Positions 35,319 to 46,500 of a DNA stretch of 64,000 nt are shown here, piece after piece (the stretch's first letter is position 1; every line of letters begins with the position of its first letter). Origin of the DNA: Warburgia ugandensis (lineage: Eukaryota; Streptophyta; Magnoliopsida; Canellales; Canellaceae); assembly GCA_035236585.1 (NCBI GenBank), contig CP141132.1, positions 47,991,880-48,055,879 of the forward strand. The letters are read 5' to 3'. The translations under genes and the position numbers were made by a program. The notes below the pieces were generated by a model. The model was not told where the DNA came from. It made no database searches and was given only the letters and a program-made list of their open reading frames with translations.

Positions 35319-38300
35319 AGATCTAATTTGATCAATTCCACCTTTCAAAACATCCCAACACATCTATTCTACAAAACCCCCAAAGAAATTTCAAGATCCA
35401 ACGGTTCAAACAACGGTATTTGCAAGAAAGGTGGATTTTAGGCTATATCTTCATCAACAAGGTATTTTTTTAAATTGGGCATATAAATGAGGTTTTCTCT
35501 CCAATCAAGTAAGTGGAAATCCTTTTTATATATTTTTAGTATTGTTTTATGTAATTTTTATTTTACTGTAATTAATTTTGGTAATAAAAAGGTAAAAATA
35601 AAGTAAACAACAGAACCCTTAATTCATGATGATGGAGTGCTCAGATGAAAAATATGACTCCACCAATCAATCCAGAATGGTCCAAAACCCCTAGGGTAAA
35701 AGTTTCAGAAAGATCGGAGCAGTTTTGGACCCTCAATTAGAGAGATTAATTCTGGTGGGCCTAGATCAAATCTGGACCCTAGGAACGGTTGAAAACTTCA
35801 ATTTAAGATTGTGGAGTCATATGAACTCCAAATTGAGATCCGAAAGAAGCTATGGAAAGCTTGTAATGTCTAGTTTCTAATGAAGTCATAATATTTCTAA
35901 AATTTATTTCTGTATTTTTCTGTATTTTTCTGTATTTTGGAAATAAGCGTCCAATTTCTAAGATCTTCAAGATCTGAGGTGATCAGATCTTGGAAATTTA
36001 TTTTAGCGATGATATAATAATGTAATAAAGTAATATCTATGGTTAATTTGGACAGATCTTGGATAAAATAAGGGATCTACCCTTTATGGTAGAAAAACCC
36101 AAAAAAAAATACAAAGGGACCCACTTGATCAATGAGATCAAGTGTGATCAGATCCTTGGGATGGAAAGAATAAATGTTTATATGATGAAATCCAAGGAAA
36201 TCATGGATGGATTATGATAAAAATAGATCAATGTGATCTTTTGACCTTAATAGAGAAAATTCTCTAAATATAACTAAAGTCCTTAATCAAAGGAAAAGAT
36301 CTAAGACCAAATGGTTGGATCATAAGTAAAGGTTTCTAAAAATGTAAATATAATTAGTTTCATTTTATATTATTATGTTATAAAGCATGCTAGTATAACA
36401 TTTAGAGTTTAGTATGATATGTGTTCATTCTTATCATAAGGTGCTAGATTTAATTTAAGTACCTTGCCTCATTTTCATTGAATGTTAAATTAGGTAGTTT
36501 TATGCTTTAAATTTATAATTCATTTATGGTTGAATGTTAGTAGTAGATTTACTTGTTATGAGATAAAGAGCATAAAACATCAAAAATGTATTCTAATGAG
36601 AAAGTAGAGTTTCATGACACAAATAAGAATGAAGTACTTTGGACTTAATTAGTAAGGGCTATAGTTAGTAGGACAATATAAGGATTATCAAATCCTTAGC
36701 CCAAATTAGGAAAAGAATAATAAACCCCATGAATGACATTATAAATATTCATGGACTTAATTAAAATCCATTAGAAAGAGTACTTAGGGTAAACATGTTT
36801 ATAGGAACCTTATGAAAGGTTGAGCTATGGTCATTCTAGTGAATGATGAACATAGTGGTTAAGGGGGTTATCTAATAGAGCCTCGCTCTTCCCCTACCAT
36901 CTGTTGACGTTTGTGAGGTCTAAACACCTCCTTACATGAGGATTGAAGTAACCACTTTGTGTTCACCCACTCAGCTAGTAAGCCTTAGCCAATTGGAAAT
37001 AAGATGAGCAGTCTAGATTTAGGCTTGAATAAGCTACCTTCAACCATGCACATTAACTGGTTGAATAATAATCATAAGAGCATAAAAGGTTAGTAAATTA
37101 CCTAACCCTAATAAAAACAGTAAGAAAGATAAGGACGATCAAACAAGATCCATTAGATCTTGGATGATCAAGAACAATAAGAATAAGAACACTATATTGT
37201 ACTTAGTATGTATGTTTAGTAGTATACTTATTATAGTTCATTAGATTAGATAATCCAAACCCTTGATCAAAGGTGATTCAAGGAAGAAAACCAAGATCAT
37301 CCTCCATAGGGATGATCCAAGAACTGAACTTAGATCAAAGAAGAACTAGATGATAGAAGATCTAGGACCTTGATCTTCATCAACATGAGTAGATTGTCAA
37401 TCAAAGGATCTATGAAAGATCAAGATCAAGGAGATGAACATACAAAGACTTAGAGATAGAAAAATACTTAGATATGAATGATCTAAAGATCATTCTAAAC
37501 ATTAGATCTAGTGATCAATAGGATTGTTCATAATTTATATATTGACAATATGTATGGATGTACAGATTACATACATCGGTCAAGATCATGGAAGATTGGG
37601 GAAAAGAGATCAATCCTTAAAGGTAGGAGGATTTGATTAATGCATTTACATGAGATATTCATGATTGTACTCATGATCTTATGTTGACAAGAGTAATGAT
37701 AATACTTGTAGTAAATCTCTTGAAAACCTTATGATCCAACCAAACACCTATAAGATGGTTAAGGACTAAACTATAAGTGAATAGGGAACTAGAAAATATT
37801 TCAGCCCTAAGTAAATGACATATGGTCCGATATATATGAAATCTATTTTACATACAAGCTTGGAGGCTTGTGAGTTTGTTTTAATAGGCATGAGCCTAGG
37901 GGATGCTATTGCTAGAGGAGTTATGAGGGTTTGGCCACCCGCTCCTTGAAATTTGATGATATGATGATACCTTGCCCAATGAGAGGCTAAAAGTCGGGTG
38001 GTGGCAATTATGGGAAGGCCACCACTGTGAAAGTCTTGCCCCCCCATACGGGCAGTGACATAATATTTTCCACCGTGGTATCAGTGGTGAACAGGGCAGT
38101 TATCCGAGCGCGCTAGTACGGATTAGACCGCAAAGATAGCAACCTTCTGATTATTTTGCACTATGATGCATATGGGAACAGCATAGTGAAATGCCTTATG
38201 TTATAGCATAATGAAATGCTAGGTAATTGTATATTACCAATGTTTCCCAAGAAGGGAAATTCCCAGTATGAGATTAGCTGTAATACTAAATTCTCAAAAT

Positions 38301-38504
38301 GAAGAGAATTGATCAGCTTAATTGGGAATGATATTTGACTATTTTCACAAATTTAATTGGTTTACCCATGAAGGGTATGTATGTATATAGATATACATAA
38401 CTTACAAAGTAAAGAGTATGTTTGAGGATAATGAGATTATGAAGGATTGGAATTACATTGTCAATTATTATGTTTCTTGAATCCCCTACCAAGCATTGCT
38501 TGAT

Positions 38505-38531
38505 GAGATATTGTACTTGTTGCAATATCTC
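38505..38531 (+). repeat. Conserved stem-loop, T1 5' LTR
   Basis: The arms gagatattg and caatatctc surround a short loop. It is the counterpart of 8135-8174. Confidence 0.65.
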
Positions 38532-38735
38532 GGATCCAGGGAAGGAGACTTAGGAGCTGAAGACTATAGAAGACTTGAAGAGAATAATCTTCAAGGTATA
38601 CCCTTGAAGACATGTATTTTTATTTGTTGAGAGTTTTATTGTATGGTGAGCTTGAGTTTTGGATTATGTAATTTGGACAAGTATTGTACTAGATTTGGTC
38701 AGATCTTGTGAACCACTGGATGGATCCTGGAGTTT

Positions 38736-38741
38736 AATAAA
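38736..38741 (+). terminator. Poly(A)-type signal in T1 LTR
   Basis: The sequence aataaa, in the context gtttaataaaagtatattcc, lies about 200 bp before the LTR end and is conserved at 47791-47796 and in copy I. In the 3' LTR it would define the transcript end and in the 5' LTR a site to be bypassed. Confidence 0.45.
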
Positions 38742-38943
38742 AGTATATTCCTTCAATGGAATTTTATTTTGTACACAAATTGTACCTATGTTATGTATGA
38801 AGTGGTGACTTGGGTTTTCAAAACAAGTTCTAAAGAAAAGAATTTCCGCTGCTTTGTTTTGCGAAAAATTTTTACACTCTTAAGGGCCCTGCCTTTCAAA
38901 ATACTTTACAAATCATGTTTTCAAAAACCCGGGTTGTCACAAT

Positions 38944-38955
38944 TGGTATCAGAGC
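38944..38955 (+). other. Primer binding site of T1 (tRNA-iMet)
   Basis: The sequence tggtatcagagc is the perfect complement class of the plant initiator tRNA-Met 3' end, 2 nt after the LTR. Confidence 0.92.
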
Positions 38956-39071
38956 GATTCATCCAGTCACAGTACAGTACAAATATGTCCAAAAGAGAGA
39001 TTATAATCCATGTCTAGATTAAGATAGAAATAGTTGTATAGAGGACTGATAGAATTTTGGTTTATGAGCGT

Positions 39072-40200
39072 ATGCCACCAAAGAGAGTCACAAGGCGGCT
39101 CAAACCACTCCGTAAGACAATATGGAGAGAGTAACCATGAGTAATATGGAAGAGATGATGACAAGGATGTTAAGGAACCTCCTTCCTCACCTACAACAGC
39201 CCCAGAGTTCATCACCTCCTGTAGAAATACCAAGTACGCAGGCTCGTGCTCACCGAGGTGAGACATACTACACCAACACCACCACCAGCCTACTCCCACA
39301 CCTGGACAAGGGCAATCTTCCCTTGTACCAAGTGAAGAAGTCGAAAAATTCCCATTAGGACTAGAAAAGATTGACAAAATGCTGGAGAGATTTCAAAAGA
39401 GGGTTTCAATGTATGATGGTAAGGGTGAAGCTGAAAAAGCTGAAGAATGGATATATGAAGTTGAAAAGACTTTTAATGCACTACGTACTCCTTCAGAGTT
39501 GAAAGTGAAATTTGCCACATATTTATTCAAACAAGAAGCTGCATTTTGGTGGAGATCAGCTAAAAACACCTTCTTCTCGAATTTTGAAGATACTACATGG
39601 GAAGAATTTAAGGAAGTATTCAACCATAAATATTTTCCTTCTCATGTACAACAAAGGAAATTGATAGAGTTCTTGAACCTAAGGCAAGGGGATATGTCAG
39701 TAGTGGACTATGATAACAAGTTCACACAACTAAGGAGATTCGCGCCTCATGTGTGTGACACAGAAACACACACTGTGGATCGATTCATTGAAGGTCTTCA
39801 CTCAGGGCTAAAAGTAAAGGTGCTAGGTACTAAACCCACTACCTTGATAGACTGTGTAGAAATGGCCTCCAAGTTTAAAGATGAGTACAAAAAGGGTCAA
39901 ATTACCAAGTTTAGTGGAGGAGGACACAATAACCCAAGGCCTTTCCAGAAGAATAAAAGACCTTGGAACAATTTTAAGCCTCAAAGAAATCAAAGGAATA
40001 ATGCACCAAGGCCAAATAGACAGCCATGTCCAAGATGTAGAAAATTTCACCAAGGCAATATCTGTCCACGACCTATACAACAACAACCACAACGATTTCC
40101 AATCAAGTGCCACAATTGTGGGGAGTATGGACATATCGCCGCCCACTGTACCAAACCATTGGCAATCAAGGAAGCAAAATTAGAAATTGCTCCTCGACAC
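39072..40200 (+). pseudogene. gag: T1 gag remnant
   Basis: The start is at 39072 (MPPKRVTRR, the usual chromovirus gag opening) and hits a stop at 39132. Reading continues in a second frame (39122-39358) and a third (from about 39330 into 39379-40533), so two frameshifts break the N-terminus. The main capsid part is intact: FWWRSAKNTF near residue 56 of the 39379 ORF, then RQGDMSVVDYDNKF and RRFAPHV blocks typical of the retrotransposon gag domain. A basic Asn/Arg/Pro/Gln linker and two Cys-His knuckles follow, a variant C-x2-C-x3-H-x4-C at 40027-40065 and a canonical C-x2-C-x4-H-x4-C at 40108-40149. It would form virus-like particles and bind element RNA. Confidence 0.92.
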
Positions 40201-40703
40201 CCAGGAAGGGTTTTCGCTATCACTGATGGCCAAGCTGGACCATCCAATGCGGTAATTGAAGGTACACTACTTGTAGCAGACAACTATGCCAAAGTATTGT
40301 TTGATTCTGGATCTACGCATTCCTTTATATCTTGTGAATTTGCATCTAGTATACAACTATCAGTGAAAAACTTGGGATTTGATTTAGATGTAACAACTCC
40401 AGTTGGAAAAATAATTAAACTACAAGAATACTTGCATAATGTACCCCTAGAAGTATTGGGCAAAAGAATGGACATAGACCTCATTTTGTTGAACATGGAG
40501 GATTTTGACATCATATTGGGTATGGACCGTTAGCAAAATACAGGGTAGTTATGGCCCGTCACAAGAAGAAACTCACATTTAGTATACCAGGAGAGCAAGT
40601 ATTAACACTGTATGGGAAACACAATGACTTAGACAAATCCATCATCTCAGCTATGAAGGCAATCAAACATATGACCAAGGGGTGTTAGGCATTTTTAGCA
40701 ACA
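40201..40703 (+). pseudogene. T1 aspartic protease remnant and linker to RT
   Basis: The catalytic triad DSG (40303-40311, within LFDSGSTHSF) is intact, and the C-terminal ILGMD block is reached at about 40525. A one-base change there shifts the frame to a stop at 40531. The linker resumes in the RT frame and carries a nonsense TAG at 40686-40688. The protease would cleave the gag-pol polyprotein. The open frame beginning at 40704 uses a GTG and is not a true start. Confidence 0.9.
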
Positions 40704-41562
40704 GTGGTTTCTTTAGATGTTGAACAGCCCAGGATAACAGAAATTGAAGTGGTCAAGGAATTCCAAGATGTTTTTCCAGAAGAACTACCAGGGTTACCCC
40801 CACACCGAGAAATTGAGTTTACCATTGAAGTAATTCCTGGTACAACTCCAATTTCTAAAGCACCTTATAGGATGGCCCCAGCAGAGTTGAAAGAGTTAAA
40901 AGGACAATTGCAAGACTTGTTAGAAAAAGGGTTTGTTAGACCAAGTAGTTCACCATGGGGAGCACCAGTAATATTTGTCAAGAAGAAGGATGGGTCAATG
41001 AGATTATGCATTGATTATAGAATGTTGAACAGTGTCACAGTGAAAAATAGATATCCCTTACCACGCATTGATGATCTCTTTGATCAACTCCAATCTGCGA
41101 AGGTCTTTTCTAAAATTGATCTTAGATCAGGATATCATCAATTGCGTATTAAGGATGAAGACATATCCAAGTCAGCATTCAGAACTCGATATGGGCATTA
41201 CGAGTTTTTAGTCATGTCTTTTGGGTTGACTAATGCACCAGCAGTGTTTATGGATTTGATGAATAGAATCTTCAAAGAATTTTTGGATAAATTTGTGATA
41301 GTATTTATCGACGATATACTGATTTACTCTACCAGTATCAAAGAACATCAAGAACACTTTACGAATTGTACTAAATACCCTCAGAACACATAAACTGTTT
41401 GGTAAATTTAGTAAGTGTGAATTCTGGTTAGAGAAGGTCAATTTTTTAGGTCATGTAATTTCCAAGAATGGAGTAGAAGTGGACCCCACCAAGATTGAAG
41501 CAGTAATGAATTGGGAGAAACCTAAAACAAGAATGTAAATACGTAGTTTTCTTAGACTAGCA
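40704..41562 (+). pseudogene. T1 reverse transcriptase remnant
   Basis: The RT core is open from 40689 to 41390 with all main blocks: [61 protein letters not shown], and the catalytic FIDDILIYS (FIDD at 41304-41315). A frameshift near 41359 breaks the sequence after KEHQEH, and the connection domain (KCEFWLEKVNFLGHVISKNG, about 41410-41475) reads in another frame until a TAA at 41536-41538. The active site is intact, but the protein cannot be made in one piece. Confidence 0.93.
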
Positions 41563-42110
41563 GATACTACCGTAGATTCATTCAGGGTTCTCTCGTCTAG
41601 CTCTTCCTATGACTTCCTTGACAAGAAAGGGGTACCATTCACTTGGTCGAAGACCTGTGAAAATAGTTTTCAAGAGCTAAAGAAGAGATTAACTACAGCA
41701 CCAGTATTGACCTTGCCAGCTGGGAGTGGGGGATATGAAATATACTGTGATGCTTCAGGCAAAGGGTTAGGAGGTGTGTTAATGCAAAATGGGAAGGTCA
41801 TTGCTTATGCATCTAGACAATTGAAGAAACATGAAATAAATTACCCAAGACATGACTTAGAATTGGCATGTAGTGTTTGCATTGAAAATTTGGAGACATT
41901 ATTTGTATGGGGAAAAATTCAATGTATTTACAGATCATAAGAGTCTCAAATACATCTTCACTCGGGCTGATTTAAATATGAGACAAAGAAGATGGATAGA
42001 ATATATCAAAGACTACAATTTTGCTATCCAATACCATCCTGGAAAGGCAAATGTAGTAGGCGATGCATTAAGTAGACAACGAAGAGCTCTCTTGACAAAC
42101 ATCACAATTA
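41563..42110 (+). pseudogene. T1 RNase H remnant
   Basis: Three frameshifts in about 70 bp (near 41563, 41588 and 41631) scramble the linker between RT and RNase H. The domain then reads open from 41632: the first catalytic Asp is in [13 protein letters not shown] (gat at 41749-41751), with [13 protein letters not shown] after it. A one-base insertion near 41870 shifts the frame, and the rest follows in the 41873 frame: [36 protein letters not shown] (about 42040-42080). RNase H removes template RNA during reverse transcription. Confidence 0.92.
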
Positions 42111-43345
42111 AATCAGCTTTTGTAGAAAGAGTCCTTAAAGCCCAAGAAGAAGATACAAAGAACTCAGAATTATGTGAAAAGAAAGGATTTGTTAAGGGGA
42201 CAGATGGGGGCATACGTTTTCAAGAGAGATTGGTGGTTCCTTCAAATACATGTTTGAGAAAGGAATTGATACAAGAAGCCCATCACCAAAGTTTTCTATA
42301 CACCCTGGAAGTACGAAGATGTATCAAGATTTAAAAAGAAACTTTTGGTGGGAAGGCATGAAGAGAGAAATAGGAGAATTTGTGGCTAAATGTCTAAATT
42401 GTCAACAAGTAAAGGCTGAACACCAAAGACCAGCTGGAATGTTACAAACATTGGAACTTCCAGAATGGAAATGGGACAATATCACTATGGATTTTGTAGT
42501 GGGATTGCCAAGGACTAGAGCAGGCCATGACATGATTTGGGTGGTGGTGGATAGGTTAACAAAGTCAACACATTTCCTACCAATTAGACAAAACCAATCA
42601 GTTGACAGTCTGGCTAAGTTATACATCAAAGAAATAGCAAGACTTCATGGGATTCCACTATCCATTATCTTGGATAGGGTTGGAAGATTTACTTCAAGAT
42701 GTTGGAAGAGTGTACAACAAGCCTTGGGAACCTCAATTAAACTCAGTACAGCATTTCACCCTCAAACAGATGGTCAATCAGAAAGGACTATTCAAACCTT
42801 AGAAGATATGTTGAGAGCATGTGCATTAGATTGGAAAGGGAGTTGGGATGAACATCTTCCTTTAGTAGAATTTGCATATAACAACAGTTTTCAAGCAAGT
42901 ATTGGTATGGCACCATATGAAGCATTGTATGGACGACCATGTCGATCACCAACCTGTTGGAGTGAAGTTGGAGAAAGAAGGCTGATAAAGTCAGAACTAG
43001 TGGAACAATGTATAGACAAGGTCAGATTGATACAGAAGAGGTTGTTAACAGCACACAGTCGACAAAAGAGTTACGCAGATAAAAGACGTAGAAACCTGGA
43101 ATTTGATGTTGGGGAGCACGTATTTCTAAAAGTATCACCTGTCAAAGGAGTAATGAGGTTTGGAAGCAAAGGAAAACTTAGTCCTAGATTCATTGGTCCG
43201 TTTGAAATCTTAGAAAGGGTTGGTCAAGTGGCATACAAATTAGCCTTACCACCCCAACTCTCAGAAATACATAGTGTCTTTCATGTGTCTATGCTAAGGA
43301 AGTACCTCCAAGACGACACTCATGTACTTCAAAGGGTGCCGAAGA
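42111..43345 (+). pseudogene. T1 integrase remnant
   Basis: The zinc-binding HHCC region has His at 42281 and 42284 and Cys at 42391 and 42400, with a frameshift between the two pairs near 42290. From there one long frame (to 43350) holds the catalytic core: Asp 42490 (MDFVVGLP), Asp 42673 (LDR) and Glu 42781 (SERT) with exactly 35 residues between the last two (DD35E). A GPFEIL...VAYKLALPP block and the HSVFHVSMLRKY block follow before the chromodomain. The integrase inserts the cDNA and makes 5-bp target duplications, as seen here. Confidence 0.94.
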
Positions 43346-43525
43346 GCTAAAGCTGACCTAACCTTCGAAGAAAAGGCAATACGAATTGTAGACCGCAAGG
43401 AACAGAAGTTAAGAACCAAAAGCATTCCGTTAGTCAAGGTCTTGTGGCAACATCACTCTATTGAGGAAGCCACGTGGGAAACGGAAGTAGAAATGAGGAA
43501 GACACACCCTAGTTTGTTTGAGTAA
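43346..43525 (+). pseudogene. T1 integrase C-terminal chromodomain
   Basis: A frameshift near 43340 separates this from the integrase. In the second frame (43322-43525) it reads DLTFEEKAIRIVDRKEQKLR, then IPLVKVLWQHHSIEEATWE and the C-terminal HPSLFE before a stop at 43523. The IPLVKVLW...EEATWE signature is the chromodomain of plant Tekay/Del-type chromoviruses, thought to steer integration toward heterochromatin. Confidence 0.92.
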
Positions 43526-43561
43526 GTACTGTATTACAAATTTCGAGGGCGAAATTGTTGT

Positions 43562-43573
43562 AAGGGGGGAAGA
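43562..43573 (+). other. Polypurine tract of T1
   Basis: The sequence aaggggggaaga, immediately before the 3' LTR (43575), is the plus-strand primer for reverse transcription. The preceding aatttcgagggcgaaatt stretch is the usual tail of these elements. Confidence 0.9.
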
Positions 43574-43574
43574 T

Positions 43575-46500
43575 TGTAATAACCCCAATTTTTGTAAATT
43601 GATTGAGAAAAATCAATAAAGTTTGAATTTCAGATATTTTGGGCTGAAATATTAGGGTTATTTAAAATATACTGTTATAAAAGTATAATCAAATCATAAG
43701 ACATGTAAAATTGAAATTAAAGTTAGCAAACCCTTCAAAATGACTGTAAGCACGACAAATTTCGAATTCGGATGAGAAATCCTTAAGTTTTTCATTTTTT
43801 GGACAAAAGGGGTAAAATAGTAATTTTACCCAAAAATCAAAATATTCCAAAAATCAAAATATGAAACATCAAAATTTATAATGTACTGAGAAATACGAAT
43901 CCAACGCCACTAAGTACACTCAAATCCGAGATCATGGGAATAAAACCCAAAGTTTTATGCATAAAGGGCAAAACGGACTTTTTACAACATGGGGCCCACA
44001 TGGGGACCACCACGTCCCCAACAACCAATTTGATCAGCATCCCATGTGAAACATGGGTCAACAAAGATCAGCTAGTCATGGGGAAGAAAAGTTAGGCATG
44101 GGAGCATTGAAGACTTTCATGTCATTTTATATTAAAAAAATAACATATTATAATCATGTAAAAAGACCCAAAATGCCTATAAATACAACCCCAAAAATCT
44201 TCCAAAAATCCTCATAAAATCCCCACGAAATTATCTTCAATCTCCTTGAAAAATTAGATCTAGAATCCCTCTCCAAAACCCCAAAATTTCCAAGAGTTAG
44301 ATCTCTTTCCAACTTGTTTTTCTTTTTAGATTAGAACAAGAGACCTAAATTCAATTAGGCACTCTGTTCTAGATCTAATTTGATCAATTCCACCTTTCAA
44401 AACATCCCAACACATCTATTCTACAAAACCCCCAAAGAAATTTCAAGATCCAACGGTTCAAACAACGGTATTTGCAAGAAAGGTGGATTTTAGGCTATAT
44501 CTTCATCAACAAGGTATTTTTTTAAATTGGGCATATAAATGAGGTTTTCTCTCCAATCAAGTAAGTGGAAATCCTTTTTATATATTTTTAGTATTGTTTT
44601 ATGTAATTTTTATTTTACTGTAATTAATTTTGGTAATAAAAAGGTAAAAATAAAGTAAACAACAGAACCCTTAATTCATGATGATGGAGTGCTCAGATGA
44701 AAAATATGACTCCACCAATCAATCCAGAATGGTCCAAAACCCCTAGGGTAGAAGTTTCAGAAAGATCGGAGCAGTTTTGGACCCTCAATTAGAGAGATTA
44801 ATTCTGGTGGGCCTAGATCAAATTTGGACCCTAGGAACGGCTGAAAACTTCAATTTAAGATTGTGGAGTCATATGAACTCCAAATTGAGATCCGAAAGAA
44901 GCTATGGAAAGCTTGTAATGTCTAGTTTCTAATGAAGTCATAATATTTCTAAAATTTATTTCTGTATTTTTCTGTATTTTTTTGTATTTTGGAAATAAGC
45001 ATCCAATTTCTAAGATCTTCAAGATCTGAGGTGATCAGATCTTGGAAATTTATTTTAGCGATGATATAATAATGTAATAAAGTAATATCTATGGTTAATT
45101 TGGACAGATCTTGGATAAAATAAGGGATCTACCCTTTATGGTAGAAAAACCCAAAAAAAAAATACAAAGGGACCCACTTGATCAATGAGATCAAGTGTGA
45201 TCAGATCCTTGGGATGGAAAGAATAAATGTTTATATGATGAAATCCAAGGAAATCATGGATGGATTATGATAAAAATAGATCAATGTGATCTTTTGACCT
45301 TAATAGAGAAAATTCTCTAAATATAACTAAAGTCCTTAATCAAAGGAAAAGATCTAAGACCAAATGGTTGGATCATAAGTAAAGGTTTCTAAAAATGTAA
45401 ATATAATTAGTTTCATTTTATATTATTATGTTATAAAGCATGCTAGTATAACATTTAGAGTTTAGTATGATATGTGTTCATTCTTATCATAAGGTGCTAG
45501 ATTTAATTTAAGTACCTTGCCTCATTTTCATTGAATGTTAAATTAGGTAGTTTTATGCTTTAAATTTATAATTCATTTATGGTTGAATGTTAGTAGTAGA
45601 TTTACTTGTTATGAGATAAAGAGCATAAAACATCAAAAATGTATTCTAATGAGAAAGTAGAGTTTCATGACACAAATAAGAATGAAGTACTTTGGACTTA
45701 ATTAGTAAGGGCTATAGTTAGTAGGACAATATAAGGATTATCAAATCCTTAGCCCAAATTAGGAAAAGAATAATAAACCCCATGAATGACATTATAAATA
45801 TTCATGGACTTAATTAAAATCCATTAGAAAGAGTACTTAGGGTAAACATGTTTATAGGAACCTTATGAAAGGTTGAGCTATGGTCATTCTAGTGAATGAT
45901 GAACATAGTGGTTAAGGGGGTTATCTAATAGAGCCTTGCTCTTCCCCTACCATCTGTTGACGTTTGTGAGGTCTAAACACCTCCTTACATGAGGATTGAA
46001 GTAACCACTTTGTGTTCACCCATTCAGCTAGTAAGCCTTAGCCAATTGGAAATAAGAGGAGCAGTCTAGATTTAGGCTTGAATAAGCTACCTTCAACCAT
46101 GCACATTAACTGGTTGAATAATAATCATAAGAGCATAAAAGGTTAGTAAATTACCTAACCCTAATAAAAACAGTAAGAAAGATAAGGACGATCAAACAAG
46201 ATCCATTAGATCTTGGATGATCAAGAACAATAAGAATAAGAACACTATATTGTACTTAGTATGTATGTTTAGTAGTATACTTATTATAGTTCATTAGATT
46301 AGATAATCCAAACCCTTGATCAAAGGTGATTCAAGGAAGAAAACCAAGATCATCCTCCATAGGGATGATCCAAGAACTGAACTTAGATCAAAGAAGAACT
46401 AGATGATAGAAGATCTAGGACCTTGATCTTCATCAACATGAGTAGATTGTCAATCAAAGGATCTATGAAAGATCAAGATCAAGGAGATGAACATACAAAG

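Larger units (their letters stand above)
34521..38941 (+). repeat. T1 5' LTR (4421 bp)
   Basis: It starts tgtaataacccc and ends cccgggttgtcaca. Ordered landmarks: TATA box 35126, near-palindrome 35281, GATC-rich stretch 37200-37520, GC-richer block 38000-38130, stem-loop 38505, aataaa 38736. The minus-strand ORFs at 37766-38047 and 38313-38525 recur in the right LTR because the DNA recurs, and I do not regard them as genes. Confidence 0.95.

Noticed and set aside
39393-40514. Minus-strand ORFs opposite T1 gag
   Set aside because: They are shadows of the gag frame with no independent support.
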